Origin: Mariaggregatimicrobium sp964498785
Lineage (GTDB): Bacteria; Zhuqueibacterota; Zhuqueibacteria; Thermofontimicrobiales; Thiofontviventaceae
NCBI GenBank assembly: GCA_964498785.1
Contig: CAZCJL010000009.1
Span: forward strand, 41,251 to 105,250
Direction: 5' to 3'
Length of the DNA stretch: 64,000 nt
The notes under the pieces: model-generated
Databases searched by the model: none
What the model saw: the letters and a program-made list of their open reading frames with translations, nothing else
What the model was told of the DNA's origin: nothing
Position numbers and translations under genes: made by a program
Shown: piece after piece, positions 35,157 to 43,916 of the stretch
Position numbering within the stretch: position 1 is the first letter of the stretch
Layout of the letters: the number at the start of each line of letters is the position of its first letter

Positions 35157-37066
35157 GCGTCGAGGTACCTCCGGTGCCAGAGCTCTAAAGTCAGTAACGC
35201 CACAATGGCCTGCGCAGACGGATAAAAATAATCTCCCGTGCCCTTGATAAAAGAATCAACCATTTGTGTTATTGCTTTTTGGCGAAAATAGCCACGGGAA
35301 AGGGTTTTCGGATCTAGCAGCACATCACGAATGAACTGGCCGTCGTCGTGCAGCAGCCATTTTTCTATCGGAATTCCGAAGCCAGCCTTCTTCTTATTTA
35401 TTGTGTGCGACGGAAACCGTTTCTCGCACACTTTTTTTAAGATATATTTAGTGGTCGTTGCGCCTTTATCAGATCGATGGATTTTATACGTTCCGGGCAG
35501 TTTGTTGACCAGTTTTGCAATATGAATATCCTGAAACGGGGAAAGCGTTTCCAGACCGTGCGCCATGCACATGCGGTCGACTTTTATCATCAAATCATCC
35601 GGAATATAAAATTTAATGTCAGCATACAGGTATTTATTGATATTGTCCTGATCTGCCACATCTGCGAACCACGATTCGGGATGCCGGTACGGGGAGTCCG
35701 AGCGGTGTAGTTTCCGGATTTCATCAGTGCACACATAATTCTTTACAATGTCCGGAAAGTATGAGCGCAGATCATACGCTGCCTGTACCGGCGATAGTGA
35801 ATCGCGATAAAGTTTTCTGCGGATTTTAGTGATCAGAGTGGGCAAAGGTTCGTTAGTGAACATTCCCCAAAGCACCGCAGCATGTTTTAACATCAGTTGC
35901 TTTAGTGGATTACGTTTCGTGAACGTATTTGCTAACAACGCTTTTACATGATGTCCGCTGCCACCCATTGTCTGATCCGGTCCGTCACCGGTTAAAATCA
36001 GATCGGTAAAGTTTCGGGCTAATTTTGCCGCAAAGTACGTGGGATAAGAAGATGTATCTGTAAAAGGTCCATCCTGATGGAAGACTACCGTATCCAGCAT
36101 TTCATGAAAGGATTCCGGCGACGCAATTACCTGATGATGCCTGGCGCCGACGTGCTGCGCCATCACTGCGGCATCGTTTAATTCGTTGCGCTCTTCTTCC
36201 GCAAATCCGATACTAATTGCCTCAACAGGGCTTTCCGATAGCTCGGAAGCAAAGGAAATCACCGCACTGGAATCGATCCCGCCGCTTAAAAAGCAGTACA
36301 CTTTTTTGCCGATCATTCGTTTTTTTACTGCAGCACGAATTTGTTCTTCAAGTTGCTGCATAGCTTCTTCAAAAGAGAAATTCGATTCGGCAGCGATCCT
36401 GTGGTCGTGGTAATTTTTTACTTTCACACCAGACGCCGAATAAATAACCATTGTTCCCGGAGGCGCCTGATGTATATTTTTAAACATCGTATGCGGACTG
36501 GGCACATTATTGAGTGTTAAGTACTCGTTAAGTGCCTGCTTATAAATTTCTTTCTGGATTCCCGCAGCCAGAATTCCCTTGATTTCCGAAGAAAAAATAA
36601 ATTCATCCTGTTCACAATAATAGTGTAATGGTTTATGACCATACGGATCCCGGCAAAGAATGATCTTGTCATTTTTTCGATCCCATAGTGCACAAGCAAA
36701 TTCACCTTCCAGATGGCGCACAAAATCTTCACCCCATTTTTGATAGGCTGCAGCGATGATGGCCGTACTTGTAGGGGCAGGAACCAAAATGTTGTGCTGT
36801 TGTAAATTTCGACGATGTTCCGGTGCATCTAATACAATTCCATCAACAAATGCGTAAATCGATTGGGAACCATGATTATCTGTAGCAGTATTATCTTTAC
36901 AATAAATGCTATTATGTTGGTTAGCCATTCCAATTGTGACGGTTTCACTCACCTTGATTTGTGGTGAGTCTGCATCACGGTGTGATTGAGCAGCTAACAT
37001 TTCTCCTAATATATGTCGGAGATGTTTTGATCGTTTGGCTGAATAAATTCCGGCGATAAGTCCCAT
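35153..37066 (-). CDS. Asparagine synthetase homologue lacking the glutaminase cysteine
   Basis: The 637-residue protein aligns with AsnB along its length: SQSIYAFVDGIV, ACALWDRKNDKIILCRDPYGHKPLHYY, the PP-loop FLSGGIDSSAVISF near 253 and ETLSPFQDIHIAKLVNKLP near 500. But it begins MGLIAGIY instead of MCGIAGIY, and an in-frame stop lies just upstream of the ATG, so no cysteine-bearing start is available. Without Cys2 the N-terminal domain cannot hydrolyse glutamine. Such homologues either use free ammonia or another amine, or form amide bonds as beta-lactam synthetase does. It is coupled to the small membrane ORF and PP-loop gene downstream. Confidence 0.88.
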   Translation of the reverse strand: MGLIAGIYSAKRSKHLRHILGEMLAAQSHRDADSPQIKVSETVTIGMANQHNSIYCKDNTATDNHGSQSIYAFVDGIVLDAPEHRRNLQQHNILVPAPTSTAIIAAAYQKWGEDFVRHLEGEFACALWDRKNDKIILCRDPYGHKPLHYYCEQDEFIFSSEIKGILAAGIQKEIYKQALNEYLTLNNVPSPHTMFKNIHQAPPGTMVIYSASGVKVKNYHDHRIAAESNFSFEEAMQQLEEQIRAAVKKRMIGKKVYCFLSGGIDSSAVISFASELSESPVEAISIGFAEEERNELNDAAVMAQHVGARHHQVIASPESFHEMLDTVVFHQDGPFTDTSSYPTYFAAKLARNFTDLILTGDGPDQTMGGSGHHVKALLANTFTKRNPLKQLMLKHAAVLWGMFTNEPLPTLITKIRRKLYRDSLSPVQAAYDLRSYFPDIVKNYVCTDEIRKLHRSDSPYRHPESWFADVADQDNINKYLYADIKFYIPDDLMIKVDRMCMAHGLETLSPFQDIHIAKLVNKLPGTYKIHRSDKGATTTKYILKKVCEKRFPSHTINKKKAGFGIPIEKWLLHDDGQFIRDVLLDPKTLSRGYFRQKAITQMVDSFIKGTGDYFYPSAQAIVALLTLELWHRRYLDA

Positions 37067-37080
37067 AGTATTACGCTTTC

Positions 37081-38133
37081 TTATAAATCCATTTCACCTT
37101 CGAACAGGAACCAATTATTCTCTTCAGTCAACTCCTGTCGAATATTTGATGGAATTTTATTGTCAATGTATAACATACATGTCCGCTTGGTTGCTCTTTG
37201 AAAAAATAATAACTTTTTTAACTTGGCTAAAAAATCAATATTCCCAAAAAAATTTAAGGAAACAGAATCCATCCCTTCTTTTCTCATATATAAGGAGAAT
37301 TTGAGCAACAGAACAGACAATGTTGCATTGTGATCCAGTGAGAATAAATCAAAAATTTCTGCGACTCCAGTATGTTTGCAAAACACAATATATCCTAATA
37401 AATTATTTTTCGAATGATCATATAAACAAAAGAATCGATATACATGACCGGAATAGTTTGCGTAGCGCCAATTCAAGTAAGATGGATTTCTTTCACCGAT
37501 GATTGAATAAGACTCTTTGGCCTTTTCCCATAAATCATTCAAATCATTTTCACAAGTATCGGATATTTGTGCGTGAGTTTTTTTAAAAAACAGGAGCAAT
37601 TGCAATTTATCAAAAAAGAACAATAGGAGATCGATCACCAGAGCAATTAATGCAGCAAACAGTTTAAATTTTACATGCTGAATTAATTTATGTTGGGTGT
37701 GCAGCAATTTAACCCAGGTCGATGAATGCCCAATCTCCTGATAGCCGGCTCGTTTAAAAATACCGTGTGATGATTTGTTCGGATATGCAAAAATGTATTC
37801 ATATCCATTGGATCCAAGTTGAGAAATTGTTTGCTGTAATTTTAGCGCGGGGCCAAAAACCCGATGTTCGCGGTTAATAGCAAAATCCGCAGCGATACCA
37901 ATGGTACTTTTTTTACCAAAATAGTAAATATCGCGTGGGTATACCGTTCCTGCCCCTACAATATTTTCAGTCGTGTCATCGATTGCCAACCATGTTTGCG
38001 TATCTTGATGCGGCTCTTCCTCGTAGAGCCAGATAAACCGGTTGTCGAAATGTTTTGATAAATTTTTTGCCCACAATTCCTGAACAGCTCCACGGTGAAT
38101 TTTGGGTTCCATTTTAACGATGCGATAGCTCAT
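37081..38133 (-). CDS. GNAT-family acyltransferase
   Basis: The 350-residue protein has an N-terminal GNAT-like half: ENIVGAGTVYPRDIY, IGIAADFAINREHRVFGPALKLQQTI and the YIFAYPNKSSHGIFKRAGYQEIG segment near 120, all patterns of acetyl-CoA-binding N-acyltransferases. A second half from about 180 shows SYLNWRYA and LLGYIVFCKHTGVAEIFDLF, suggesting a tandem GNAT/FemAB-like arrangement. A hydrophobic stretch lies near 160-175. The likely role is acylation of an amino sugar in the EPS; the acyl donor could be the nearby acyl carrier protein (inference). Confidence 0.72.
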   Translation of the reverse strand: MSYRIVKMEPKIHRGAVQELWAKNLSKHFDNRFIWLYEEEPHQDTQTWLAIDDTTENIVGAGTVYPRDIYYFGKKSTIGIAADFAINREHRVFGPALKLQQTISQLGSNGYEYIFAYPNKSSHGIFKRAGYQEIGHSSTWVKLLHTQHKLIQHVKFKLFAALIALVIDLLLFFFDKLQLLLFFKKTHAQISDTCENDLNDLWEKAKESYSIIGERNPSYLNWRYANYSGHVYRFFCLYDHSKNNLLGYIVFCKHTGVAEIFDLFSLDHNATLSVLLLKFSLYMRKEGMDSVSLNFFGNIDFLAKLKKLLFFQRATKRTCMLYIDNKIPSNIRQELTEENNWFLFEGEMDL

Positions 38134-38149
38134 TCCTGCTCAACTCTTT

Positions 38150-38992
38150 TTATGAATCGGTTTCCCCGATTTGATCTGCCAGAAACGTTAACAATTTTTC
38201 TGCAACAACAGTGCGCCCCACATTGTTTAAATGACCGCCATCTTGTGTATAAGCGGGGATTAGAAAAGAATATCTTTTACCATTACGTTCAAAAAATTGG
38301 TTTCGGCCATCCGGATAAGTGGATTCAGCTTTTGCAAGATCGAAAACCAGGCCTGTGTCGCCGTACTCATTTAATAGTAACTCATTGAACTCGTTACGTT
38401 TAATATTATCGGCATATCCACCAATAGGACGACCGATTATATTTTTTATGGATACGATAATCCCTGTTTGTGCTATACGTAATGGAACTGTCACGTGGAT
38501 AAACATGGTTTTCGGAAATTTTATAATCAACGAATCAAGAACATTTTTGTATGCAGTGAAAACGTGTTGTATATCAGTATCTTCCCTGATATCGATATAG
38601 CAAAATTTAAAAAATGCATAATCTGCTGAATCACCAACCCCATTGTTGACGAAGTTTTTAAAATCCATTATTTTAGATAATGGATCTTTGTTATTACCAA
38701 TCCTGGAATGAGCAAAAACAGGCGACTTTAAAGTGTCAGGCGCGTTTATCTCTTTTATATTTAATGATATTTTTGGCGCCTCTTTCATAATTAATTTCAT
38801 TCCATTGATGATATTGAATCCCACAGATTGATGACCGAAATAGATTTTCTTTGATTTTAATATGTCCCATTTTATTTCCGGAACGTGCTTAATTGTTGTT
38901 AACTCACTTTTAATGTTTGCATTGTTCTGTTCGCGACATTGATATGTAATCATTAATAGCACCATGACTAATAAAGCGAAATATCGTTTCAT
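38150..38992 (-). CDS. SGNH/GDSL-like hydrolase, exported, possible lipoprotein
   Basis: The 280-residue protein starts MKRYFALLVMVLLMITYQCREQ, a lipoprotein-like signal with Cys19. The mature part has IYFGHQSVGFNII (Ser in a GHxS context) and, near the C-terminus, YTQDGGHLNNVGR (Asp-Gly-Gly-His), the D..H pair of SGNH esterases and acyltransferases. It may remove or transfer acyl groups on the polysaccharide in the periplasm. ATG 38992 is preferred (GGGG 8 bp upstream) over 39007, which would place five residues before the signal. Confidence 0.68.
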   Translation of the reverse strand: MKRYFALLVMVLLMITYQCREQNNANIKSELTTIKHVPEIKWDILKSKKIYFGHQSVGFNIINGMKLIMKEAPKISLNIKEINAPDTLKSPVFAHSRIGNNKDPLSKIMDFKNFVNNGVGDSADYAFFKFCYIDIREDTDIQHVFTAYKNVLDSLIIKFPKTMFIHVTVPLRIAQTGIIVSIKNIIGRPIGGYADNIKRNEFNELLLNEYGDTGLVFDLAKAESTYPDGRNQFFERNGKRYSFLIPAYTQDGGHLNNVGRTVVAEKLLTFLADQIGETDS

Positions 38993-39034
38993 TCGGATTA
39001 CCCCCATTCAGATTTTTATATTTGATCATTCGGA

Positions 39035-39301
39035 TTAGCCTGGAATTGTTGTGTTTTCTTTTTGCTTCCGTTCAATATATTTCATTACAGCATAAATTGA
39101 ATCTAAATTTTCGGGTACAAGCTCGTTATCTTCGACATGGAAGCCGAAATTATCTTCAATAAAAGATACAAGCTCGATAACACCGGTAGAGTCGAGAATT
39201 CCATTATCTAAGAATGAATCTTCATTTTTTAAAAAATTAGATGTCTCATCATACAAAAAATTTTCACAGATGAAATATCTAATTTTTTCTTCCGTTGACA
39301 T
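39035..39301 (-). CDS. Acyl carrier protein
   Basis: The 88-residue protein has the phosphopantetheine site in ILDSTGVIELVSFIEDNFG, with Ser38 as attachment residue, and the usual acidic four-helix profile. Acyl carrier proteins, often with an acyl-CoA ligase, are recurrent members of exosortase/EPS loci; no ligase is present in this window. GGAGG lies 5 bp before the ATG at 39301. It may supply acyl groups to the GNAT or SGNH enzymes next door (inference). Confidence 0.87.
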   Translation of the reverse strand: MSTEEKIRYFICENFLYDETSNFLKNEDSFLDNGILDSTGVIELVSFIEDNFGFHVEDNELVPENLDSIYAVMKYIERKQKENTTIPG

Positions 39302-39437
39302 CAAAGCCTCCGATTTTCTTATTTAAGCGACAGTTTTAAAATAGTAAAAATGGTTTTAACGAACATCGAAAAGACTATACGGTAAAACCTGTTGTTTTGA
39401 GCATAAAAAAAATGTTAAATTCATGTGAAAAAAATAA

Positions 39438-40301
39438 TTATGCTAATCCAATGACTTCAGAGACAGAAGCAAATTTAAAATCTGAAAGAAGGTTCTTCAG
39501 CTTTTGCTCTGTTAAGGCCAGGTTTCCATAATGTTTAAATTTGGAAGAAAAATTAGCTTTCAACCGAGGCTGTAAGAAATCAATTTCCCAGGGATGAAAA
39601 TAAATGATAATTGGTTTTCCGCCGGAATTTAACTTTTTGAGAGCGGAACGAATAAACCAATACGGATACAGTCTTAAGTATGCGCCTCCGGCGACCGGAA
39701 AATTGTTGCCGAATAGCCGAAGGGTTGATAGCGGAAATTCAATGAGTTTTCCGTCTTGTTCAAGGTCGATGATAAAAGGAAATCTCGGAGCAGCTATAAA
39801 TCCGCCGCGATTATGTTTTATCGGAAAAATGCTCGAATCATATCGAATGCCAAATTGAACCAATGTCTTAAACGCCCATGTTGTATTTGGTGTGATCGAA
39901 TAATTTGGCGCCCGATAGCCAAGAATGTTTTGCCCGGTAATTTTTCCGAGAAGCTCAATGGATTTTTTTAAATCCTCTTTAAACTCTTTTTCGTTCAAGT
40001 CATAAATACAACGATGTGAATACCCATGTGTGGCGATTTCATGTCCATTATCGTCAATTTGCTTAATTAAATCAGGAAAACGTTCTGCAATCCATCCCAG
40101 AACAAAAAACGTTGCGTTTGTTTTCTTGTCCCGAAGCAAATCAAGAATTTGAGTTAGTGTGAGTGATATTCTGCTCTCAAACGTATCCCAATCTTTGAAA
40201 TTTACAATATCCTGTAAATTTGCAACCTGAAACCAGTCTTCAACATCTACTGTAAGAGCATTTAGAGCGCCGTTTAATTCCAAAGATTTTATAACCTCCA
40301 A
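39438..40301 (-). CDS. Polysaccharide deacetylase, PEP-CTERM-locus subfamily
   Basis: The 287-residue protein starts with NALTVDVEDWFQVANL, the diagnostic N-terminus of the exosortase-locus deacetylases, and has the NodB metal motif HGYSHRCIYDL (HxxxH type) near residue 95 and RAPNYSITPNTTWAF near 130. It is expected to N-deacetylate hexosamines in the polymer. The C-terminal part (IIYFHPWEIDFLQPR) matches the DUF3473 extension. Start is TTG at 40301, inside TTTGGAGG; a later TTG is possible. Confidence 0.92.
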   Translation of the reverse strand: MEVIKSLELNGALNALTVDVEDWFQVANLQDIVNFKDWDTFESRISLTLTQILDLLRDKKTNATFFVLGWIAERFPDLIKQIDDNGHEIATHGYSHRCIYDLNEKEFKEDLKKSIELLGKITGQNILGYRAPNYSITPNTTWAFKTLVQFGIRYDSSIFPIKHNRGGFIAAPRFPFIIDLEQDGKLIEFPLSTLRLFGNNFPVAGGAYLRLYPYWFIRSALKKLNSGGKPIIIYFHPWEIDFLQPRLKANFSSKFKHYGNLALTEQKLKNLLSDFKFASVSEVIGLA

Positions 40302-40340
40302 ACCAATGCCCCCCGCATTCCGTTATTTATTAATATCTGA

Positions 40341-41048
40341 TTACCCATTTGTAGCGTATTCACGATAATCATAGCGATAGTTATAGTAGTATGGTAAAAC
40401 ATTTTCAACATTATTTAAAACAATACCCAATATGTTCATACCTGCATCTCGCATCAGGTCAGTTGCTCGTTTAACGGTCTCTTTTGGTGTTTTACCTGCA
40501 CGCACAACCATCAGTGCGCCATCTACCTCGGAACTGAGAACAAGCGGGTCACTTACCGGAATTGTCGGAGCGCAATCTATGATAACTGTATCAAAATAAA
40601 ATTTAATTTCGGAAAACAGGTCTCTTAAAGTAGGCACATTTAAAATTTCAGCCGGATTTTGAGTTAATCGACCACTGGTTAAAATTTTTAATTTGGGTAA
40701 AAATGTACTTTTTAAGACAGATTTTAAAGATTTCTCTTTTTGTGCAACCTCAATAAATCCATTATCTTTATCAAGATTAAATAATTTATGGACAGCCGGG
40801 CGTCTTAAATCACAATCAATTAACAATGTATTTGTATTTTGATATTTGCAGATTATTGTTGCCAAATAAGCCGCTGTTGTGCTTTTGCCCTCCCCTAACA
40901 CCGCACTTGTAATCAGTAAATTTCTGATCTCGCGATCTGTTTTATTTAAATGACGGATTTTAGAGAACAGCCGCCTGAATTCGGTAGATACTAGAGATTC
41001 TTCATCGTACCAGTACGGAGGTTCGATCCTGCGTGGTTTATTGTTCAT
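40341..41048 (-). CDS. Tyrosine autokinase (CpsD/BY-kinase type), exosortase-locus
   Basis: The 235-residue cytoplasmic kinase has Walker A AVLGEGKSTT (about 49-58), Walker A' LLIDCDLRRP (about 75-84) and Walker B TVIIDCAP near 155. The C-terminus is tyrosine-rich (YYYNYRYDYREY), the autophosphorylation cluster of BY-kinases. It works with the separate chain-length protein encoded 1.3 kb upstream. The start overlaps the TPR gene by 11 bp. Confidence 0.92.
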   Translation of the reverse strand: MNNKPRRIEPPYWYDEESLVSTEFRRLFSKIRHLNKTDREIRNLLITSAVLGEGKSTTAAYLATIICKYQNTNTLLIDCDLRRPAVHKLFNLDKDNGFIEVAQKEKSLKSVLKSTFLPKLKILTSGRLTQNPAEILNVPTLRDLFSEIKFYFDTVIIDCAPTIPVSDPLVLSSEVDGALMVVRAGKTPKETVKRATDLMRDAGMNILGIVLNNVENVLPYYYNYRYDYREYATNG

Positions 41049-42285
41049 TTTCTATTTCTGCTTTCGATTTATCATTAACCGGAAAATTTTCCATCACTTT
41101 TTCGCTTAAGCGAAAGTTTGTATTTACTACACTCTCAATTTTAAGCCGTGGTTTACCGTTATTATGATTTTTATTTGTAATTGCTTTTAAAAATAGTTCA
41201 GAACCAATTTTCTCATAATTTGACAGCTTCAAATTACGTTTTGCTTTGTCAAAATCCGGATTAATTTTAAGTGCATTCTTAAAATTAGCGATCGCTTTTT
41301 CATTGACATAATTGCGAAGAATGCAGTACGCGGTTCCCAGGTCATTATATATATCAGCATGGCCCGGATATTTTTTAAGCAAATCTTGTAAAAAGTTTAT
41401 GTAATTCCATATCAGTTCGTAACTATCTTGTTCATTACAAAAGAGTATTTTTAAATAGTAATCATATTGATCATGTGCGTAAGAAAAATGTGTGCCGTCT
41501 TCTTTGGCAATTTTTAATTCTTCCAACGCTTCTAACGGTTTGTCCGCTTCTACCATTTCTATTGCATTATAATAATGCGCGTTTTGATAGCTGGGGTTCA
41601 TAAGAATTGCTTTTTCAAAGCTTTTTTGCACCTCTTCTTTAAAGTTTAGTGTTAATTCGTAACTGTCTTTTTTAATTATATTTAAAATAAACGCCATTGC
41701 CCGGTTAAAATAAGCCTCTGAATAATAATTGTTTTTAGCGATTGCAATATCGAACATTTCAACAGCAGCTTTACACGCGCCCTTTTTCATGTAAACTTTT
41801 CCAAGATTGTTATAGTAGTCCACATAGTCCGGATTTAAGCGAATCGCCTTTTCAAAAGCCTTAACAGCATGGTCATATTTTCCCATCGCAAGCAAAGATT
41901 TTCCCATGTTGTTAAATGTTTGGGATTCTTCCGGTGTTTTCTCAATTGCTTTTACATATTCCTCAACAGCCTCGGTGTGCAGATTATTTTCATGAAAAAT
42001 GACTCCAAGCATATTTAATAATGCCGGATTCCCCTCTTTTTTAAGATGTTGGGATAAATTGAAGAAAAGTTCTATTTCCTTTTTTCTGTCCTCATGAAAT
42101 TTTTTTATCTGTGCCAATAATTCAGTTTCATCTTTTTCACTATACTCAATCTCTTTTGAATTGATAAATCCCCCATTTCTGAAAAGTGAACAGACGATTT
42201 TGTTTAATCGACCGTTATTCGAAGTACGTAGTTGATATTCTTTGTTCTTAAAATGAAGAACAGAATTTATGCTAAAATTTTGCAT
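41038..42285 (-). CDS. TPR-repeat protein
   Basis: The 415-residue protein has five or more tetratricopeptide repeats between about 95 and 360, for instance SQTFNNMGKSLLAMGKYDHAVKAFEKAIRLNPDY and the next repeat YVDYYNNLGKVYMKKGACKAAVEMFD. No signal peptide is apparent, so it is probably cytoplasmic. The ATG at 42285 follows GGAGA by 9 bp; the frame is open 13 codons further upstream. Its position between the chain-length and autokinase genes suggests a scaffold for the export machinery. Confidence 0.8.
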   Translation of the reverse strand: MQNFSINSVLHFKNKEYQLRTSNNGRLNKIVCSLFRNGGFINSKEIEYSEKDETELLAQIKKFHEDRKKEIELFFNLSQHLKKEGNPALLNMLGVIFHENNLHTEAVEEYVKAIEKTPEESQTFNNMGKSLLAMGKYDHAVKAFEKAIRLNPDYVDYYNNLGKVYMKKGACKAAVEMFDIAIAKNNYYSEAYFNRAMAFILNIIKKDSYELTLNFKEEVQKSFEKAILMNPSYQNAHYYNAIEMVEADKPLEALEELKIAKEDGTHFSYAHDQYDYYLKILFCNEQDSYELIWNYINFLQDLLKKYPGHADIYNDLGTAYCILRNYVNEKAIANFKNALKINPDFDKAKRNLKLSNYEKIGSELFLKAITNKNHNNGKPRLKIESVVNTNFRLSEKVMENFPVNDKSKAEIENEQ

Positions 42286-42384
42286 AAGATAAAATCTCCA
42301 ATAATTTGAAGATGACATTTCCATTTCAGGCGGAAGATATCTCAGCCTGTTGGTGCATATCAGTTATTACAGAATTATAAATCA

Positions 42385-43893
42385 TTAGAAACCTCTTTTT
42401 GAAAAAGGATCATGGCCGAGTGTCGTTTCATTCTCAATTTTAGGGATTGTGCCGAGTACAGGTAAATGAAGATATCGTTCTACCTCTTCCACATTTTTAA
42501 ATGATCGATCGATGTATTCAATTGCATAAATTAAACCAACGCCAATGGTTATTCCTAACACAATACTCATCATCATAATTTTCAGCCGGTCAGGTTTAAT
42601 TGGATGCAATGGTTTTAGCGCAGGTTGAATCACTTTAAATTTAAATTCGGCTGCTGTTCGCTGTAATGCTTCTTCAATTTCCGATCCACGAGACTGTTGA
42701 AGTAATGTTTGATATATTTCCCGATTTGATTCAACTTCTCGCTGCAGCCGGCTTAGCTGCATTTCTTTCTGCGGACCTTCGGCAATTTTTCGCCGATATG
42801 TTTTTACAAGATTTGTAAACACTTCTTTTTTTTGATTTAAAAATTTGATATTTATTTCAGTAATCTCTTTTTCTATCACTGCGTCAATGTATTCGCTATT
42901 TCCGGTTGCAGCATGTGATCTGGCCAATGTTTCTATCTCGTTTCGAATATTTGATTGTAACCGTTCTATTTCAGAATTTATCTTTAATACATTTACATCT
43001 TCCCAACTATATTTTAGCATTAGCTCTGATAGGTTGGTCACTGAACGCAGCAGATCAATTTCTAGAGTATTTAAACGGGCTGACCGAAACGAGCGATAGT
43101 TTGCAGATATTCGATGTAATTTATTTTTTAAAAACTTTAATCGGTCTTTGGCCTCTCTCAACTCGAAATCTGTGCCTGTCAAACTTTTATTTACCTCATC
43201 AAGATTGTCCGAGATAAATGCTTGACTGTCGAAATCATTGCGTAACATATCCTCTTTAAAGTTGCGGAGTTTCTCTTCAGATTCTTCCAATTTTTTGTTA
43301 TAAATTGTTAATTGTTCGGAACTAAATTGTAACGCCCCGCGGATACCACCCACTTCTCGGCGCAAGGATTCATCAATAAATATCTGGGTGAGTGTATGTG
43401 CAAGATTATAGGCCATTTCCGGAGAATTGCCAGTCGCCGTTATTTGTACAAAATCCGAGCCCATTTGGCTAATCGTTAGATGCCGTTGTAATCGTTCAAT
43501 CCAAAATAATTCCACGATTTCATTTGTCGTTAGCCCGGGGTAGGCAGATTTATTGTCTTCAGCAATTTTGCGCAACTTTGGATCATTGTGTAAATTAAGC
43601 GTCTCGATTAGGCGTTTTAAATAATTATGACTGGTAACCAGTCTTCGTAAGTTATTCAGGCGTTCCTGTGCAGTTACCCCCGGAACCAGGTTTTGCATTT
43701 GACGCGATAGTAACTGACTCTGGCTAATTTGAATAACTGTTGATGATTGATACAGTGGCTTTGCAATAAAACAATAAATTATCCCAAAGATTAATGTTAC
43801 AACGAACGGGATGATAAAGTAAAATTTTCGTCGCAAAAAAAGTTGTAAATATTCTTTAATATCAATTGTATTTTTTTTCTTCTGTTGAACCAT
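42385..43893 (-). CDS. Polysaccharide chain-length determinant (GumC/Wzz type), exosortase-locus
   Basis: The 502-residue protein has a Wzz domain with a first membrane helix at about 28-50 (FYFIIPFVVTLIFGIIYCF), a long coiled-coil periplasmic region (about 190-410) and a second helix near 440 (IMMMSIVLGITIGVGLIYAIEY) preceded by the proline-rich LKPLHPIKPDR. It sets polymer length and bridges the inner-membrane kinase to the export channel. No Walker motif is fused; the kinase is the separate gene at 40341-41048. Confidence 0.93.
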   Translation of the reverse strand: MVQQKKKNTIDIKEYLQLFLRRKFYFIIPFVVTLIFGIIYCFIAKPLYQSSTVIQISQSQLLSRQMQNLVPGVTAQERLNNLRRLVTSHNYLKRLIETLNLHNDPKLRKIAEDNKSAYPGLTTNEIVELFWIERLQRHLTISQMGSDFVQITATGNSPEMAYNLAHTLTQIFIDESLRREVGGIRGALQFSSEQLTIYNKKLEESEEKLRNFKEDMLRNDFDSQAFISDNLDEVNKSLTGTDFELREAKDRLKFLKNKLHRISANYRSFRSARLNTLEIDLLRSVTNLSELMLKYSWEDVNVLKINSEIERLQSNIRNEIETLARSHAATGNSEYIDAVIEKEITEINIKFLNQKKEVFTNLVKTYRRKIAEGPQKEMQLSRLQREVESNREIYQTLLQQSRGSEIEEALQRTAAEFKFKVIQPALKPLHPIKPDRLKIMMMSIVLGITIGVGLIYAIEYIDRSFKNVEEVERYLHLPVLGTIPKIENETTLGHDPFSKRGF

Positions 43894-43916
43894 TCCGTGC
43901 TCCTGATTATAGAACG

